From Paracoccaceae bacterium (GTDB taxonomy: Bacteria; Pseudomonadota; Alphaproteobacteria; Rhodobacterales; Rhodobacteraceae): a stretch of DNA of 64,000 bases. A program made the translations under genes and the position numbers. Positions 35,179-45,815 of the stretch are shown here, one piece after another. Within the stretch, counting starts at the first letter, position 1. Each line of letters begins with the position of its first letter. The notes under the pieces were generated by a model. That model searched no databases. It was not told the origin of the DNA and saw nothing but the letters and a program-made list of their open reading frames with translations. The DNA lies in assembly GCA_018607905.1 (NCBI GenBank), contig JABBAP010000004.1, positions 57,282 through 121,281 of the forward strand. The letters run 5' to 3'.

Positions 35179-37071
35179 TTAACTTTTGGGGTACCCAAGG
35201 CCTTTCAACGCCACTGCGATCTCGTCTAGAATTGCGGGATCATCAATGGTCGCAGGTAGTTTATACGCCTCACCATCAGCGATCTTACCCATAGTTGCGC
35301 GCAAAATCTTGCCAGATCGCGTCTTTGGCAGGCGATCAACGACACAGGCTAATTTAAACGCTGCCACTGGGCCAATTTTCTCGCGCATCAACGTCACACA
35401 TTCCGCAACGATGTCGCTTTCTGCGCGATCCACCCCCGCGCTCAGGCACAAAAAGCCCATTGCCAATTGGCCCTTCAGCTGATCCGCCACGCCGATCACG
35501 GCACATTCCGCAACATCTGGATGGCCTGCCAAAACTTCCTCCATCGCGCCTGTCGATAATCGGTGGCCCGCGACGTTGATCACATCATCAGTACGCGCCA
35601 TGATGTACAGGTATCCATCCTCGTCTTTGATGCCCGCATCACCGGTTTCATAATAGCCTTCAAACGCATTCAGGTAGGATGATTTGAACCGCTCTTCTGC
35701 ATTCCAAAGCGTTGGCAGCGTACCAGGTGGCAAAGGCAGTTTCACCACAATCGCGCCCAATTCGCCGCTGGGCATTTCTTCGCCCTCATCGCTTAAAATG
35801 CGCACGTCATACCCTGGCATCGGAACCGTTGGTGAGCCCAACTTTACTGGCAGATGTTCAATCCCCATCGGGTTGCCCACCATCGTAAAGCCCGTTTCCG
35901 TTTGCCACCAGTGATCAATCACAGGCACATTCAACTGATCTTGCGCCCACTGAATAGTGTCGGGATCTGCCCGTTCACCTGCCAAAAACAAGGTATTTAG
36001 GTTCGATAAGTCATATTTTTTGACAAATTCACCGTTTGGATCGACTCGCTTGATCGCGCGAAACGCGGTTGGTGCGGTGAACAACGCTTTCACTTTATGT
36101 TCCTCGATCACGCGCCAGAATGTCCCTGCATCAGGGGTGCCCACGGGCTTACCTTCAAACACAATCGTGGTGTTTCCGTGGATCAGCGGTGCGTAACAAA
36201 TATACGAATGCCCAACGACCCAGCCCACATCAGATGCCGCCCAAAACACATCACCAGGATCCATGCCATAGACGTTTTTCATGGTCCAATTCAGCGCAAC
36301 CAAATGCCCACCTGTATGGCGCACAACGCCCTTGGGCTGGCCTGTCGTGCCAGAGGTGTACAGGATATAAACAGGGTCATTGCCGTTCACAGGCACACAG
36401 GGCGCAGGCGTCACGTCAACTTGCACAGCGTTCCAATCCAGATCACGGCCTTCAACCATGCTGGCAGCCGCTTCTGGGCGTTGAAAAATGATGCAAGTTT
36501 CAGGCTTATGCGCAGCCATTTCAATCGCGGCGTCTAGCAGCGGTTTATATTCCACCACACGGCCGGGTTCGATCCCACAAGAGCTCGCGATAATCGCTTT
36601 GGGCGTTGCATCATCAATCCGTGTTGCCAGCTCGTTTGCCGCAAAACCACCAAACACAACCGAATGAATTGCACCGATGCGCGAACAGGCCAGCATCGCG
36701 ACAATCGCCTCGGGCGTCATCGACATATAGATGATTACGCGATCGCCCTTTTCCACGCCCTGCGCCTGTAATGCGCCACCCAAGCTGGCCACACGATCCA
36801 GCAATTGCGCATAGGTGATCGTTTCTTTTGTGTCGGTGATCGGGCTGTCATAAATAATCGCCGCTTGATCTGCGCGGCCATTTTCAACATGGCGATCCAC
36901 CGCATTATAACAGGTATTCACCACACCATCCGCAAACCATTCGTACAACGGCGCATTTTCATCGCTCAACGCTTTGCTCGGGGCTTTCACCCAATCAATT
37001 GCCTGCGCGGCCTCCATCCAAAATGCGTCTGGATCATTCTGCCAGGCGGCGTAAACTTCTTTGTATCCCAT
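35179..37071 (-). CDS. prpE: Propionyl-CoA synthetase
   Basis: An acyl-adenylating ligase that activates propionate with ATP and CoA. The 630 residues and N-terminus (YKEVYAAWQNDPDAFWMEAAQAIDW) fit the PrpE branch better than Acs. AMP-binding signature YTSGTTGQPKGVV lies near residue 247; DHWWQTETGF and YYETGDAGIKDEDGYLYIMARTDDVINVAGHRLST follow. The acetylation-type lysine is in KTRSGKILR near the C-terminus. AAGGAG precedes the start. It is the last gene of the mcm-maeB-prpE unit, 12 bases after maeB, which supports a propionate role. Confidence 0.94.
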   Translation of the reverse strand: MGYKEVYAAWQNDPDAFWMEAAQAIDWVKAPSKALSDENAPLYEWFADGVVNTCYNAVDRHVENGRADQAAIIYDSPITDTKETITYAQLLDRVASLGGALQAQGVEKGDRVIIYMSMTPEAIVAMLACSRIGAIHSVVFGGFAANELATRIDDATPKAIIASSCGIEPGRVVEYKPLLDAAIEMAAHKPETCIIFQRPEAAASMVEGRDLDWNAVQVDVTPAPCVPVNGNDPVYILYTSGTTGQPKGVVRHTGGHLVALNWTMKNVYGMDPGDVFWAASDVGWVVGHSYICYAPLIHGNTTIVFEGKPVGTPDAGTFWRVIEEHKVKALFTAPTAFRAIKRVDPNGEFVKKYDLSNLNTLFLAGERADPDTIQWAQDQLNVPVIDHWWQTETGFTMVGNPMGIEHLPVKLGSPTVPMPGYDVRILSDEGEEMPSGELGAIVVKLPLPPGTLPTLWNAEERFKSSYLNAFEGYYETGDAGIKDEDGYLYIMARTDDVINVAGHRLSTGAMEEVLAGHPDVAECAVIGVADQLKGQLAMGFLCLSAGVDRAESDIVAECVTLMREKIGPVAAFKLACVVDRLPKTRSGKILRATMGKIADGEAYKLPATIDDPAILDEIAVALKGLGYPKS

Positions 37072-37083
37072 TGGATTTGCTCC

Positions 37084-39351
37084 TTATTCGTACGAATCTA
37101 CCGACGTTCCCGCCAATGCTGCTATATTCAAAAGACCACGCGCGGTGATCGAAGGCGTCACGATGTGAGCTTTGTTGCCCATGCCCATCAAAATCGGCCC
37201 AACCTCCAGCCCATCGGCGCGGGTTTTCAACACGTTACGCACCGCACTGGCGGCATCTGTGTTTGAAAACACCAACGTATTTGCGGCCCCATCAAGGCGG
37301 CTGTTCGGCATGATCCGTTCGCGCAATTCAGGGTCGAGCGCGCTATCCACATGCATCTCGCCCTCATAGGCGAAATCGAGGTTCTTGCTATCCAAAATCG
37401 CCAAGGCTTCGCGCATCCGCCGCCCACTCTCGCTATCAAGATTGCCAAACTGTGAATGGCTCAACAACGCCACCTTTGGCTCTAATCCAAAACGGCGCAC
37501 GTGGCGCGCAGCTCCGATCACCGTCTCGGCAATCTGCATCGCCGTAGGTTCAGGGTTCACTTGCGTGTCGGCTACAAACAGCGGCCCTTTTTCTTGGATC
37601 ATCAACGACAATGCGCCCACGGGATGCAGGCCATCTTGACCCAAAACCTCGTTCACGTACTTCAGATGCCACAGGTATTGCCCAAACGTGCCGCAAATCA
37701 GGCTATCCGCCTCGCCGCGATGCACAGCAATTGCACCAATCGCCGTGGTATTCGTGCGCATAATCGCCTTGGCCAGATCGGGCGTCACTCCGCGCCGTTT
37801 CATGATCCCGTAATAGGTTTCCCAGTAATCGCGATACCGCGCGTCGCTTTCTGGATTGACCAGCTCGAAATCTTTGCCCGCTTCAATAGTCAGGCCAGCC
37901 TTGGCGATGCGCCGTTTCACAACATTTGGCCGCCCGATCAAGATCGGCTTATCCACACCCTCTTCCAGAATGGCACTGGCCGCGCGCAACACCCGTTCGC
38001 TCTCGCCCTCAGCAAAGATAACTTTGCGAACCGTGCCTTTAGCGGCCTCAAACACGGGCCGCATGATAAAGGCAGACTTAAACACCGAACGATCCAGATC
38101 AGCTTTATACGCCTCGATATCGGCCACAGGTCGTTTGGCGACACCACTGTCCATCGCAGCTTTGGCCACGGAACTCGCGACAATCCCCATCAAACGTGGA
38201 TCAAACGGTTTCGGGATCAGATAATCCGCCCCAAAGGTCATTTGTTCACCGCGATAGGCCGCTGCCGCCTCTGCACTGCTGGTGGCACGCGCCAGTTCGG
38301 CAATCCCCTTCACACAGCCGATTTTCATCTCGTCGTTAATCGTTGATGCGCCCACATCCAGCGCGCCGCGAAAGATAAACGGGAAACACAGCACGTTGTT
38401 CACTTGGTTGGGATAATCAGAGCGCCCCGTCGCGATAATCGCATCGGGTGCCACCTTTTTCGCCGCGTCAGGCATGATTTCTGGCGTCGGATTGGCCAGC
38501 GCAAAAATAATCGGCTTTTTGGTCATTTTGCCAACCATTTCTGGGGTCAAAACACCGGGGCCAGACAACCCAAGGAACAAATCAGCGCCGCCAATCACAT
38601 CGTCCAGCGTGCGCAAATCGCTCTTCTGCGCGTATTCAGATTTCTGCGGGTTCATATCCTCAACGCGACCCTCATACACCAGCCCGTGAATATCACACAG
38701 CCAGACATTTTCGCGTTTTACACCCAGTTTCAGCAGCATATTCAAACAGGCAATTCCTGCCGCGCCGCCGCCCGTGGACACGATTTTTACATCCTCAAAC
38801 GCCTTACCAGCCACCGCCAGCGCATTCGTCGCCGCAGCCCCAACCACAATCGCCGTGCCGTGCTGATCATCGTGAAACACAGGGATGTTCATCCGCTCGC
38901 GGCAGATTTTTTCCACTATAAAACAATCAGGTGCCTTGATATCTTCAAGGTTTATCGCCCCAAACGTCGGCTCTAACGCACAGACGATCTCCGCCAGTTT
39001 TTCGGGATCACCTTCATCCAGCTCGATATCAAAACAGTCGATATTGGCGAACTTCTTAAACAGCACCGCCTTGCCTTCCATCACTGGCTTTGACGCAAGC
39101 GCACCGATGTTCCCTAACCCCAAAACAGCCGTCCCGTTTGTGACAACACCCACCAGATTGCCCCGCGTGGTGTAGCGCTCCGCGTTGGTCGCATCCGCCT
39201 TAATTTCCAAACACGCATCCGCCACGCCGGGGCTATAGGCCAGCGACAAATCCCGCTGATTGTCCATCGGCTTGGTCGCACGAATTTCCAACTTTCCGGG
39301 TTTAGGAGATTCGTGATACCGAAGGGCACGTTTTTTGGATTTATCGGACAT
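37084..39351 (-). CDS. maeB: NADP-dependent malic enzyme with phosphotransacetylase-like domain
   Basis: Oxidatively decarboxylates malate to pyruvate. At 755 residues it is the long bacterial form. Residues 1-430 are the malic enzyme: SLAYSPGVADACLEI, KAVLFKKFANIDCFDIELDE, VFHDDQHGTAIVVGAAATNAL and the NADP loop IVSTGGGAAGIACLNML. Residues 435-755 are a phosphotransacetylase-like domain, which in studied homologues binds acetyl-CoA and regulates activity. TAAGGAG precedes the start. With succinyl-CoA produced by mutase, this enzyme would drain C4 acids to pyruvate during growth on propionate or acetate. Confidence 0.96.
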   Translation of the reverse strand: MSDKSKKRALRYHESPKPGKLEIRATKPMDNQRDLSLAYSPGVADACLEIKADATNAERYTTRGNLVGVVTNGTAVLGLGNIGALASKPVMEGKAVLFKKFANIDCFDIELDEGDPEKLAEIVCALEPTFGAINLEDIKAPDCFIVEKICRERMNIPVFHDDQHGTAIVVGAAATNALAVAGKAFEDVKIVSTGGGAAGIACLNMLLKLGVKRENVWLCDIHGLVYEGRVEDMNPQKSEYAQKSDLRTLDDVIGGADLFLGLSGPGVLTPEMVGKMTKKPIIFALANPTPEIMPDAAKKVAPDAIIATGRSDYPNQVNNVLCFPFIFRGALDVGASTINDEMKIGCVKGIAELARATSSAEAAAAYRGEQMTFGADYLIPKPFDPRLMGIVASSVAKAAMDSGVAKRPVADIEAYKADLDRSVFKSAFIMRPVFEAAKGTVRKVIFAEGESERVLRAASAILEEGVDKPILIGRPNVVKRRIAKAGLTIEAGKDFELVNPESDARYRDYWETYYGIMKRRGVTPDLAKAIMRTNTTAIGAIAVHRGEADSLICGTFGQYLWHLKYVNEVLGQDGLHPVGALSLMIQEKGPLFVADTQVNPEPTAMQIAETVIGAARHVRRFGLEPKVALLSHSQFGNLDSESGRRMREALAILDSKNLDFAYEGEMHVDSALDPELRERIMPNSRLDGAANTLVFSNTDAASAVRNVLKTRADGLEVGPILMGMGNKAHIVTPSITARGLLNIAALAGTSVDSYE

Positions 39352-39360
39352 TGGGTCTCC

Positions 39361-41490
39361 TTAGCTGGATTTTATCAGGTCGAGGATATTGCGTGCCGCA
39401 GACGGGATATTCGTCCCTGGCCCAAAGATCGCCTTAACCCCCGCATTATACAAGAAGTCATAATCTTGCTGCGGAATGACCCCGCCGCAAATCACAATAA
39501 TATCTTCTGCATTCTGCTCCTTTAACGCGGCCACCAATTGGGGCGCCAATGTTTTATGCCCTGCCGCTTGGCTGGAAATGCCAACCACATGCACGTCGTT
39601 ATCAATCGCATCTTGCGCCGCTTCGGCAGGTGTTTGAAACAGCGGCCCCACGTCCACATCAAACCCGATATCTGCAAATGCCGTGGCAATCACTTTGGCC
39701 CCGCGATCATGCCCATCTTGGCCCATTTTCACCACCAACATGCGCGGGCGACGGCCCTCGCCTTTGGCAAAACTCTCCACATCTGCTTGGATTTGCGCGA
39801 AACCCTCGTCGCCTTCATAGGCGGCACCATACACACCTGCCAACGTCTTCACCTCCGCTCTGTGTCGACCAAAGGCCGTTTCCATTGCATCCGAAATCTC
39901 GCCGACAGTGGCGCGTGCGCGTGCGGCCTCTACGGCGAGTGCCAGCAAGTTGCCCTCGCCCGTTAACGCAGCCTGTTCCAGCAGCATCAACGCCTGCGCA
40001 CAGGCATCTGCGTCACGTGTTGCTTTGATCTTTTTCAACCGCGCCACTTGGCTGATGCGGACTTCGGTATTGTTGATATCGCGGATGTTAATCTCTGGTT
40101 GCTTATCCAGTTTGAACTTGTTCACACCAACAACCACCTCGTCACCGCGATCCACTGCCGCTTGCCGTTTTGCCGCCGCTTCCTCGATCCGCAACTTGGG
40201 CATACCGCTCGCAACCGCTTTGGTCATGCCTCCCATATCATCCACTTCTTTAATGATTTTACGCGCCGCCTCAGCCAGTTCATTCGTCAGGTTTTCGATG
40301 TAATATGATCCCGCCAACGGGTCGACCACATTGGTCACACCCGTTTCATTTTGCAAAATCAACTGTGTGTTCCGCGCAAGCCGTGCGCTTTCTTCTGTCG
40401 GCAACGCAATCGCCTCATCAAACGAGTTCGTGTGCAACGATTGTGTGCCACCCAAAACCGCGGACATCGCCTCATACGCCGTACGCACCACGTTGTTATA
40501 CGGATCCTGCTCCTGCAACGAAACGCCAGAGGTTTGGCAATGCGTGCGCAGCATGGATGAGCCCGGCTTCTTCGGCTCAAACTCCGCCATGATCTCGGAC
40601 CACAACAAACGTGCGGCGCGCAATTTCGCAATCTCCATGAAAAAGTTCATGCCAATCGCAAAGAAAAACGACAGCCGCCCCGCAAACGCATCTACATCCA
40701 TACCCCGTTCAATCGCAGTTTTCACGTATTCCTTACCGTCCGCCAGTGTAAACGCCAGCTCTTGTACAAGGTTCGCGCCGGCCTCTTGCATGTGGTAGCC
40801 AGATATCGAAATCGAGTTGTATTTCGGCATTTCAGCGGCGGTAAATTCAATAATATCCGCCACAATCCGCATGCTCGGTTCTGGTGGATAAATATAGGTA
40901 TTGCGCACCATGAACTCTTTCAGAATGTCGTTCTGGATGGTCCCAGACAGCAGTGATCTATCATGCCCCTGCTCCTCGCCTGCCACAATAAAACTAGCCA
41001 AAACGGGAATAACCGCACCGTTCATCGTCATCGAAACTGAAATTTTATCCAGCGGAATACCGTCGAACAGGATTTTCATATCCTCAACACTGTCAATCGC
41101 AACGCCAGCCTTGCCCACATCACCCACAACCCGTTCGTGATCGCTGTCATAGCCACGGTGCGTCGCCAGATCGAAGGCCACGGAAACACCCTGCTGCCCA
41201 GCCTCCAGCCCTTGGCGATAAAACGCATTGCTTTCTTCAGCCGTCGAAAACCCAGCGTATTGGCGAATGGTCCAAGGCCGCCCAGTGTACATCGTCGCGC
41301 GCGGCCCACGTGTGTACGGGTTTACGCCCGGCACACCGCCCAAATGATCGAGCCCATCCAGATCATCCGCCGTGTAAACGGGCTTCACTTCGATGCCTTC
41401 TGGCGTGTCCCAATTCAGGCTGTCCAATGGCTTTCCACGCAGCTCTTTTTCAGCCAGCGCTTCCCATGTTTTCTTGTCCTCGGTGCTCAT
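39361..41490 (-). CDS. Methylmalonyl-CoA mutase
   Basis: A B12-dependent enzyme that isomerises methylmalonyl-CoA to succinyl-CoA. The 709 residues contain both parts in one chain: the substrate TIM barrel ([31 protein letters not shown], then [12 protein letters not shown]) and the C-terminal cobalamin domain with the DGHDRG histidine ligand in [20 protein letters not shown] precedes the start. It lies 15 bases after the GT-C-like gene and nine bases before maeB. Neither the MeaB-type chaperone nor the epimerase is in the window. Confidence 0.97.
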   Translation of the reverse strand: MSTEDKKTWEALAEKELRGKPLDSLNWDTPEGIEVKPVYTADDLDGLDHLGGVPGVNPYTRGPRATMYTGRPWTIRQYAGFSTAEESNAFYRQGLEAGQQGVSVAFDLATHRGYDSDHERVVGDVGKAGVAIDSVEDMKILFDGIPLDKISVSMTMNGAVIPVLASFIVAGEEQGHDRSLLSGTIQNDILKEFMVRNTYIYPPEPSMRIVADIIEFTAAEMPKYNSISISGYHMQEAGANLVQELAFTLADGKEYVKTAIERGMDVDAFAGRLSFFFAIGMNFFMEIAKLRAARLLWSEIMAEFEPKKPGSSMLRTHCQTSGVSLQEQDPYNNVVRTAYEAMSAVLGGTQSLHTNSFDEAIALPTEESARLARNTQLILQNETGVTNVVDPLAGSYYIENLTNELAEAARKIIKEVDDMGGMTKAVASGMPKLRIEEAAAKRQAAVDRGDEVVVGVNKFKLDKQPEINIRDINNTEVRISQVARLKKIKATRDADACAQALMLLEQAALTGEGNLLALAVEAARARATVGEISDAMETAFGRHRAEVKTLAGVYGAAYEGDEGFAQIQADVESFAKGEGRRPRMLVVKMGQDGHDRGAKVIATAFADIGFDVDVGPLFQTPAEAAQDAIDNDVHVVGISSQAAGHKTLAPQLVAALKEQNAEDIIVICGGVIPQQDYDFLYNAGVKAIFGPGTNIPSAARNILDLIKSS

Positions 41491-41505
41491 CTCACAGCTT
41501 CCTTC

Positions 41506-43083
41506 TCATTCTGATATCTCTAAAAACTTTAGGCTGGCAGCCTCTGGCAACGTCGGTTCAAACGCTTTAAGCGCGATCTGCAACGGCTCCACTGCATCCA
41601 ACCGAATGGCGTAGACGTTGACGATATTGTTGCCCAATGTCGCCAGTGGAATTTCCAAACGCAGCTGCGCCACTTCGATCCAGTTGGGCGGAATATGCTT
41701 TTCCATCCAACTTTTATAAATCAACGCGGCCTTCACATCGTATTTTTGCGCCAGCTTATCCGCCCACATCGGGTCTGTTCCGCGAAGCCGCGAGTCCTGC
41801 GCCTCTGCCGATGCCAAACCCCATAAATCCAACACATAATGGGGATTGCGATAGGCCACATGCCCCAGATCATTCACCGCGACAGGCGCTTTCCAGTAGC
41901 CTTCAACAAAATTGCTCATCTGGCGTTGCTGCGCATAAATCGCAGCCCCACCAGCGGGAACATAATTGAACGCAACCGGCGGGTAATGGGCGCCGCCATA
42001 AAACACCGCCAGCACAAACATCGCAGGGATCATTTGCCCCATGCGTACATTCGCAAACACCACTTTGGACAGCAAAACCGCCCCTGCCCCAACCGCAAAC
42101 GTCCAGACATAAACCTCGTAGCGATAGAACCAAATCGCTTGCCCCAGAAACGTATGCGCTGCCACGCCCAAAACCAACGCAATGCCGATCAAACGATACC
42201 GCCCCGTCACATGCTTTCGCGCCAAAAACAGTGCGAACATGGCCACAATCAGCGTTACCAACAACATCCGCCCAGACGGCGACCCGATGGTGATCAACAG
42301 CGCGAACTTCGCCTTGGTCCAGCTGGAAACTTCAGCCAGCCCTTCACCTCCCCCAGTAATCGCCGCCTTGGCGTTCACGGAATTTGGCAACATATCCAGC
42401 CCCAGTTGCGACATCAGCGCGAAATGCGCCGCCAATGGCACAATCGCCGCAACCAACAGGCCAAGACCCGCCACCTTGCGCCCGCCAAAAAACACAACGG
42501 CCGATGCAACAACCGCAATCGCCATGCCTTCAAACCGCAGCACAGGGTTTAATACGATCCCCGCGATCAGCAACCAGCCGATCCGCCCATCACGCGCAAA
42601 TTGCAACAATCCGACCAACGCCATCAGCGTGACCATGATGTGCAACATATGCTCCATCCCGATCAACGCCATGCTGGGCCAACCAAGGAACAACGGCCCT
42701 AACGCGGCCAGCGCAATCAACGCCCATTGCATCGCAGCAGATGCACCATCTGACGCAAACCCCAAAACCCGCGCCCATAAAATCGCGCTCGCAACCAAAC
42801 CAGCCAGCCCCAAAATCAACGGCCAATAGGCATGAAACCCAAATGGCGAAAACGGCGCAAGCAAATAGGAATACAGGATCGAAGACGACGCAGACGCATA
42901 CTCACCCGCGTTCACCCCGTACCCGCCCTGCCACAGCTGCTCGGACATCGCCAAATGGATGTAAACGTCATCCAGCGCATATTCCCAAACACCGCCAGTT
43001 TTCGCCAGCGTCATCGCGATCAACACCAATGTGGGCAGCACTGCGCCAAGGATCGACCACTGCTTTAAACTAATCCGTTCCAT
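41506..43083 (-). CDS. Polytopic membrane protein, GT-C glycosyltransferase-like
   Basis: A 525-residue integral membrane protein with about ten hydrophobic helices. The first periplasmic loop carries DD at residues 38-39 in YALDDVYIHLAMSEQLWQGGYGVN, then GEYASASSSILYSYLLAPF. This layout matches lipid-linked-sugar GT-C enzymes, such as mycobacterial arabinosyl- or mannosyltransferases, where the acidic pair is catalytic. The last 130 residues are a soluble periplasmic domain (VAVNDLGHVAYRNPHYVLDLWGLASAEAQD). The sugar and acceptor are unknown. It directly precedes the mutase gene on the same strand, an unexpected partner. Confidence 0.78.
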   Translation of the reverse strand: MERISLKQWSILGAVLPTLVLIAMTLAKTGGVWEYALDDVYIHLAMSEQLWQGGYGVNAGEYASASSSILYSYLLAPFSPFGFHAYWPLILGLAGLVASAILWARVLGFASDGASAAMQWALIALAALGPLFLGWPSMALIGMEHMLHIMVTLMALVGLLQFARDGRIGWLLIAGIVLNPVLRFEGMAIAVVASAVVFFGGRKVAGLGLLVAAIVPLAAHFALMSQLGLDMLPNSVNAKAAITGGGEGLAEVSSWTKAKFALLITIGSPSGRMLLVTLIVAMFALFLARKHVTGRYRLIGIALVLGVAAHTFLGQAIWFYRYEVYVWTFAVGAGAVLLSKVVFANVRMGQMIPAMFVLAVFYGGAHYPPVAFNYVPAGGAAIYAQQRQMSNFVEGYWKAPVAVNDLGHVAYRNPHYVLDLWGLASAEAQDSRLRGTDPMWADKLAQKYDVKAALIYKSWMEKHIPPNWIEVAQLRLEIPLATLGNNIVNVYAIRLDAVEPLQIALKAFEPTLPEAASLKFLEISE

Positions 43084-43173
43084 CAGATACCTACCCGTTT
43101 ATGCGCAAACAGGCGCATTTGCCCCTCGCATTTGTCGAAAAACCGCTTACATCTGAGTGTAACAGGAGAGATC

Positions 43174-43569
43174 ATGAAATTTTCGCTACTCAGCGCAGCC
43201 CTCGCACTTACGTTTGCAACAACCGCATCGGCCGAAACGCTCGACCAGTATTTGTGGGAAAAGCGCCCCATCGTTGTGTTCGCCGACACACCAGAGGATT
43301 TGTTGTTCATCCGCCAGATGGAATTGCTTAACGCGGGCCAAGAAGAATTGGCGGAACGCGATGTGGTCATCCTAACCGATACCGACTCCGCTGAAATCTC
43401 GCCTTTGCGCAAAAAATTGCGCCCGCGCGGCTTCCAACTGGCGTTGATTGGCAAAGACGGCAAAGTGAAACTGCGCAAACCACGCCCTTGGACGGTGCGC
43501 GAGTTGTCGCGCGTGATCGACAAAATGCCGATGCGCCAACAGGAATTGAAACAGCGCTGGGAACGGTAA
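43174..43569 (+). CDS. DUF4174 secreted protein
   Basis: A 131-residue protein starting at 43174, with AGGAGAG before it and a signal peptide (MKFSLLSAALALTFATTASA). The DUF4174 domain reads LDQYLWEKRPIVVFADTPEDLLFIRQMELLNAGQEELAERDVVILTD and GFQLALIGKDGKVKLRKPRPWTVRELSRVIDKMPMRQQE. The fold looks thioredoxin-like but has no CxxC. Function is unknown. It lies alone, divergent from the GT-C-like gene and convergent with pccA. Confidence 0.9.
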   Translation: MKFSLLSAALALTFATTASAETLDQYLWEKRPIVVFADTPEDLLFIRQMELLNAGQEELAERDVVILTDTDSAEISPLRKKLRPRGFQLALIGKDGKVKLRKPRPWTVRELSRVIDKMPMRQQELKQRWER

Positions 43570-43638
43570 ATCCGCCCCAGCCCTAGATCACTATTCCTGC
43601 CCGCATTGATTTGCATGTGCTCTTGAACAGGCTCTCGC

Positions 43639-45639
43639 CTATTCAAACTCCATAATCACTTCGTCCACGGCCAAATTATCACCCGCATTCGCGTTGATTT
43701 TGGTCACGACGCCTTGTTTTTCAGCGCGCAGAACATTTTCCATTTTCATCGCTTCGACGGTGCACAAGGCTTGGCCCTCTTGAACCTCATCGCCCACAGC
43801 AACATCCACTTTGACGATCAGACCCGGCATCGGGCACAACAGCAATTTTGATGTGTCAGGTGCCAGCTTTTCTGGCATCAACGCGGCCAGTTCGGCATTG
43901 CGCGGGCTGCGCACACGCACCTTCATCTCTGCGCCACGGGTGCGAATACGATACCCTGCAGAAATCGGCTCAACCTTCAGAACCAGCTTTTCACCGCCAA
44001 CTTTCAACTTCGCCAGCGTTTGCCCCGGCAACCAATCAGAGGTCACGCGAACGGTTTCACCATCCTCGAACTTCACGGTTGAGCCCTTGTCATCCGCCTT
44101 GATTTTCACTGCGTAAGACGTGTCTTGAACCGTTACGACCCAGTCTTTGCCAACTTTGCGTTTGTGATTATCAATCCGCCCCGAAACCCGCGCACGGCGA
44201 ATTTCTGCAACACGGTACATCGCGGCACTTGCGGCGGCAACACGGCGCGATGCGGCTGCGTCAAGCGTAACACCCTGAAAACCATCAGGATATTCTTCCT
44301 CAATAAACGCGGTGGTGATGTTGCCCGTAATGAACCGCTCGTGATCCATAACTGCTGCCAAAAACGGTAGGTTATGCCCGATACCTTCTAACTCAAAACT
44401 ATCCAACGCCACGCGCATGCGTTCGATCGCGTCTTCGCGCGTTGGTGCCCAGGTACACAGTTTTGCGATCATCGGATCGTAATACATACTAATCTCGCCG
44501 CCTTCAAAAACACCTGTGTCATTGCGCACGACATGGCTTTTCTTGGTTTTCTCCGCAGGAGGGCGATACCGCGTCAATCGGCCAATCGACGGCAGGAAAT
44601 TGCGATACGGGTCTTCGGCGTACAGACGGTTTTCAATCGCCCAACCGTTGATCCCGATGTCAGACTGCTTCATCGCCAGCTTTTCGCCGTAGGCCACGCG
44701 GATCATCTGTTCGACCAGATCAATCCCCGTAATCAACTCAGTCACAGGGTGTTCCACCTGCAAACGTGTGTTCATTTCTAGGAAATAGAAGTTGCGATCC
44801 CCATCAACGATAAACTCGACCGTGCCAGCAGAACAATAATCCACCGCCTTGGCCAGCGCGACAGATTCCTCACCCATCGCTTTGCGGGTTGCTTCGTCCA
44901 AGAAAGGGCTTGGCGCTTCTTCAACAACCTTTTGTTGGCGACGCTGGATCGAACATTCCCGCTCGTTCAGGTACAAAACGGTGCCGTGTTTATCGCCCAA
45001 CACCTGAATTTCGATGTGGCGGGGCTGCGTGATAAACTTCTCGATGAAAATCCGATCATCGCCAAAGGAATTGGCCGCCTCATTCTTGGAGGATTGGAAC
45101 CCTTCGCGTGCCTCCTGATCGTTCCAGGCAATCCGCATGCCTTTGCCACCGCCCCCAGCAGAGGCTTTGAGCATCACGGGATAGCCAACCTTGTTGGAAA
45201 TCGCGACCGCTTCTTCTGCATCCGCGATCAAACCCATATGACCTGGAACCGTAGAAACGCCCGCTTCTTGTGCCAGCTTTTTAGAAGTAATCTTATCGCC
45301 CATGCTCTCAATTGCGCCTGCTGGCGGGCCGATAAAGGCAACGCCTTCTGCTTCAAGAGCCTCTGCGAACAGTTTGTTTTCGCTCAGAAATCCATACCCG
45401 GGATGAACGGCCTCAGCACCTGTTTGGCGAATGGCATCCATGACCTTGTCGATCACAATATACGATTGGTTCGCAGGCGACGGGCCAATATGCACCGCTT
45501 CATCCGCCATTTTCACATGCAGCGCTTCACGATCCGCATCCGAATAAATCGCGACAGTCTGAATACCCATCTTTTTGGCTGTTTTGATAACGCGACACGC
45601 GATTTCACCACGGTTGGCGATCAGGATTTTCTTAAACAT
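43639..45639 (-). CDS. pccA: Propionyl-CoA carboxylase alpha subunit
   Basis: Carries the biotin carboxylase and biotin carrier of propionyl-CoA carboxylase, which makes methylmalonyl-CoA. The start at 45639 (666 residues) has AGGTGAG five bases upstream. Residues 1-450 are the carboxylase (MFKKILIANRGEIACRVIKTAKK, KASAGGGGKGMR, FLEMNTRLQVEHPVTE). Residues 500-590 are the beta-barrel linker that binds PccB. Residues 595-666 are the biotinyl domain with K632 in EAMKMEN. A terminator lies between it and the upstream lipoprotein gene, so it may have its own promoter. Confidence 0.96.
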   Translation of the reverse strand: MFKKILIANRGEIACRVIKTAKKMGIQTVAIYSDADREALHVKMADEAVHIGPSPANQSYIVIDKVMDAIRQTGAEAVHPGYGFLSENKLFAEALEAEGVAFIGPPAGAIESMGDKITSKKLAQEAGVSTVPGHMGLIADAEEAVAISNKVGYPVMLKASAGGGGKGMRIAWNDQEAREGFQSSKNEAANSFGDDRIFIEKFITQPRHIEIQVLGDKHGTVLYLNERECSIQRRQQKVVEEAPSPFLDEATRKAMGEESVALAKAVDYCSAGTVEFIVDGDRNFYFLEMNTRLQVEHPVTELITGIDLVEQMIRVAYGEKLAMKQSDIGINGWAIENRLYAEDPYRNFLPSIGRLTRYRPPAEKTKKSHVVRNDTGVFEGGEISMYYDPMIAKLCTWAPTREDAIERMRVALDSFELEGIGHNLPFLAAVMDHERFITGNITTAFIEEEYPDGFQGVTLDAAASRRVAAASAAMYRVAEIRRARVSGRIDNHKRKVGKDWVVTVQDTSYAVKIKADDKGSTVKFEDGETVRVTSDWLPGQTLAKLKVGGEKLVLKVEPISAGYRIRTRGAEMKVRVRSPRNAELAALMPEKLAPDTSKLLLCPMPGLIVKVDVAVGDEVQEGQALCTVEAMKMENVLRAEKQGVVTKINANAGDNLAVDEVIMEFE

Positions 45640-45712
45640 AGGTCTCACCTTTGATAGGGCCGAAAGTATTGGAAAGAGCGGGGCATTCGCGCATGAAAAT
45701 AGCGTTCAGACA

Positions 45713-45747
45713 CGAAAAAGACCCCCATACGCAACCGCGCAGGGGGT
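45713..45747 (-). terminator. Rho-independent terminator between the lipoprotein gene and pccA
   Basis: On the minus strand ACCCCC and GGGGGT form a 6-bp GC-rich stem around a 15-base loop, followed by CTTTTTC. It lies 69 bases after the 72-residue lipoprotein gene and 74 bases before the pccA start. Confidence 0.8.
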
Positions 45748-45815
45748 TCAGTAGAGGGGAAATGAAAGAGTTTAACGGTTCAAGGATGCTTCGAACGAAA
45801 CGCCCTAATGAACGG

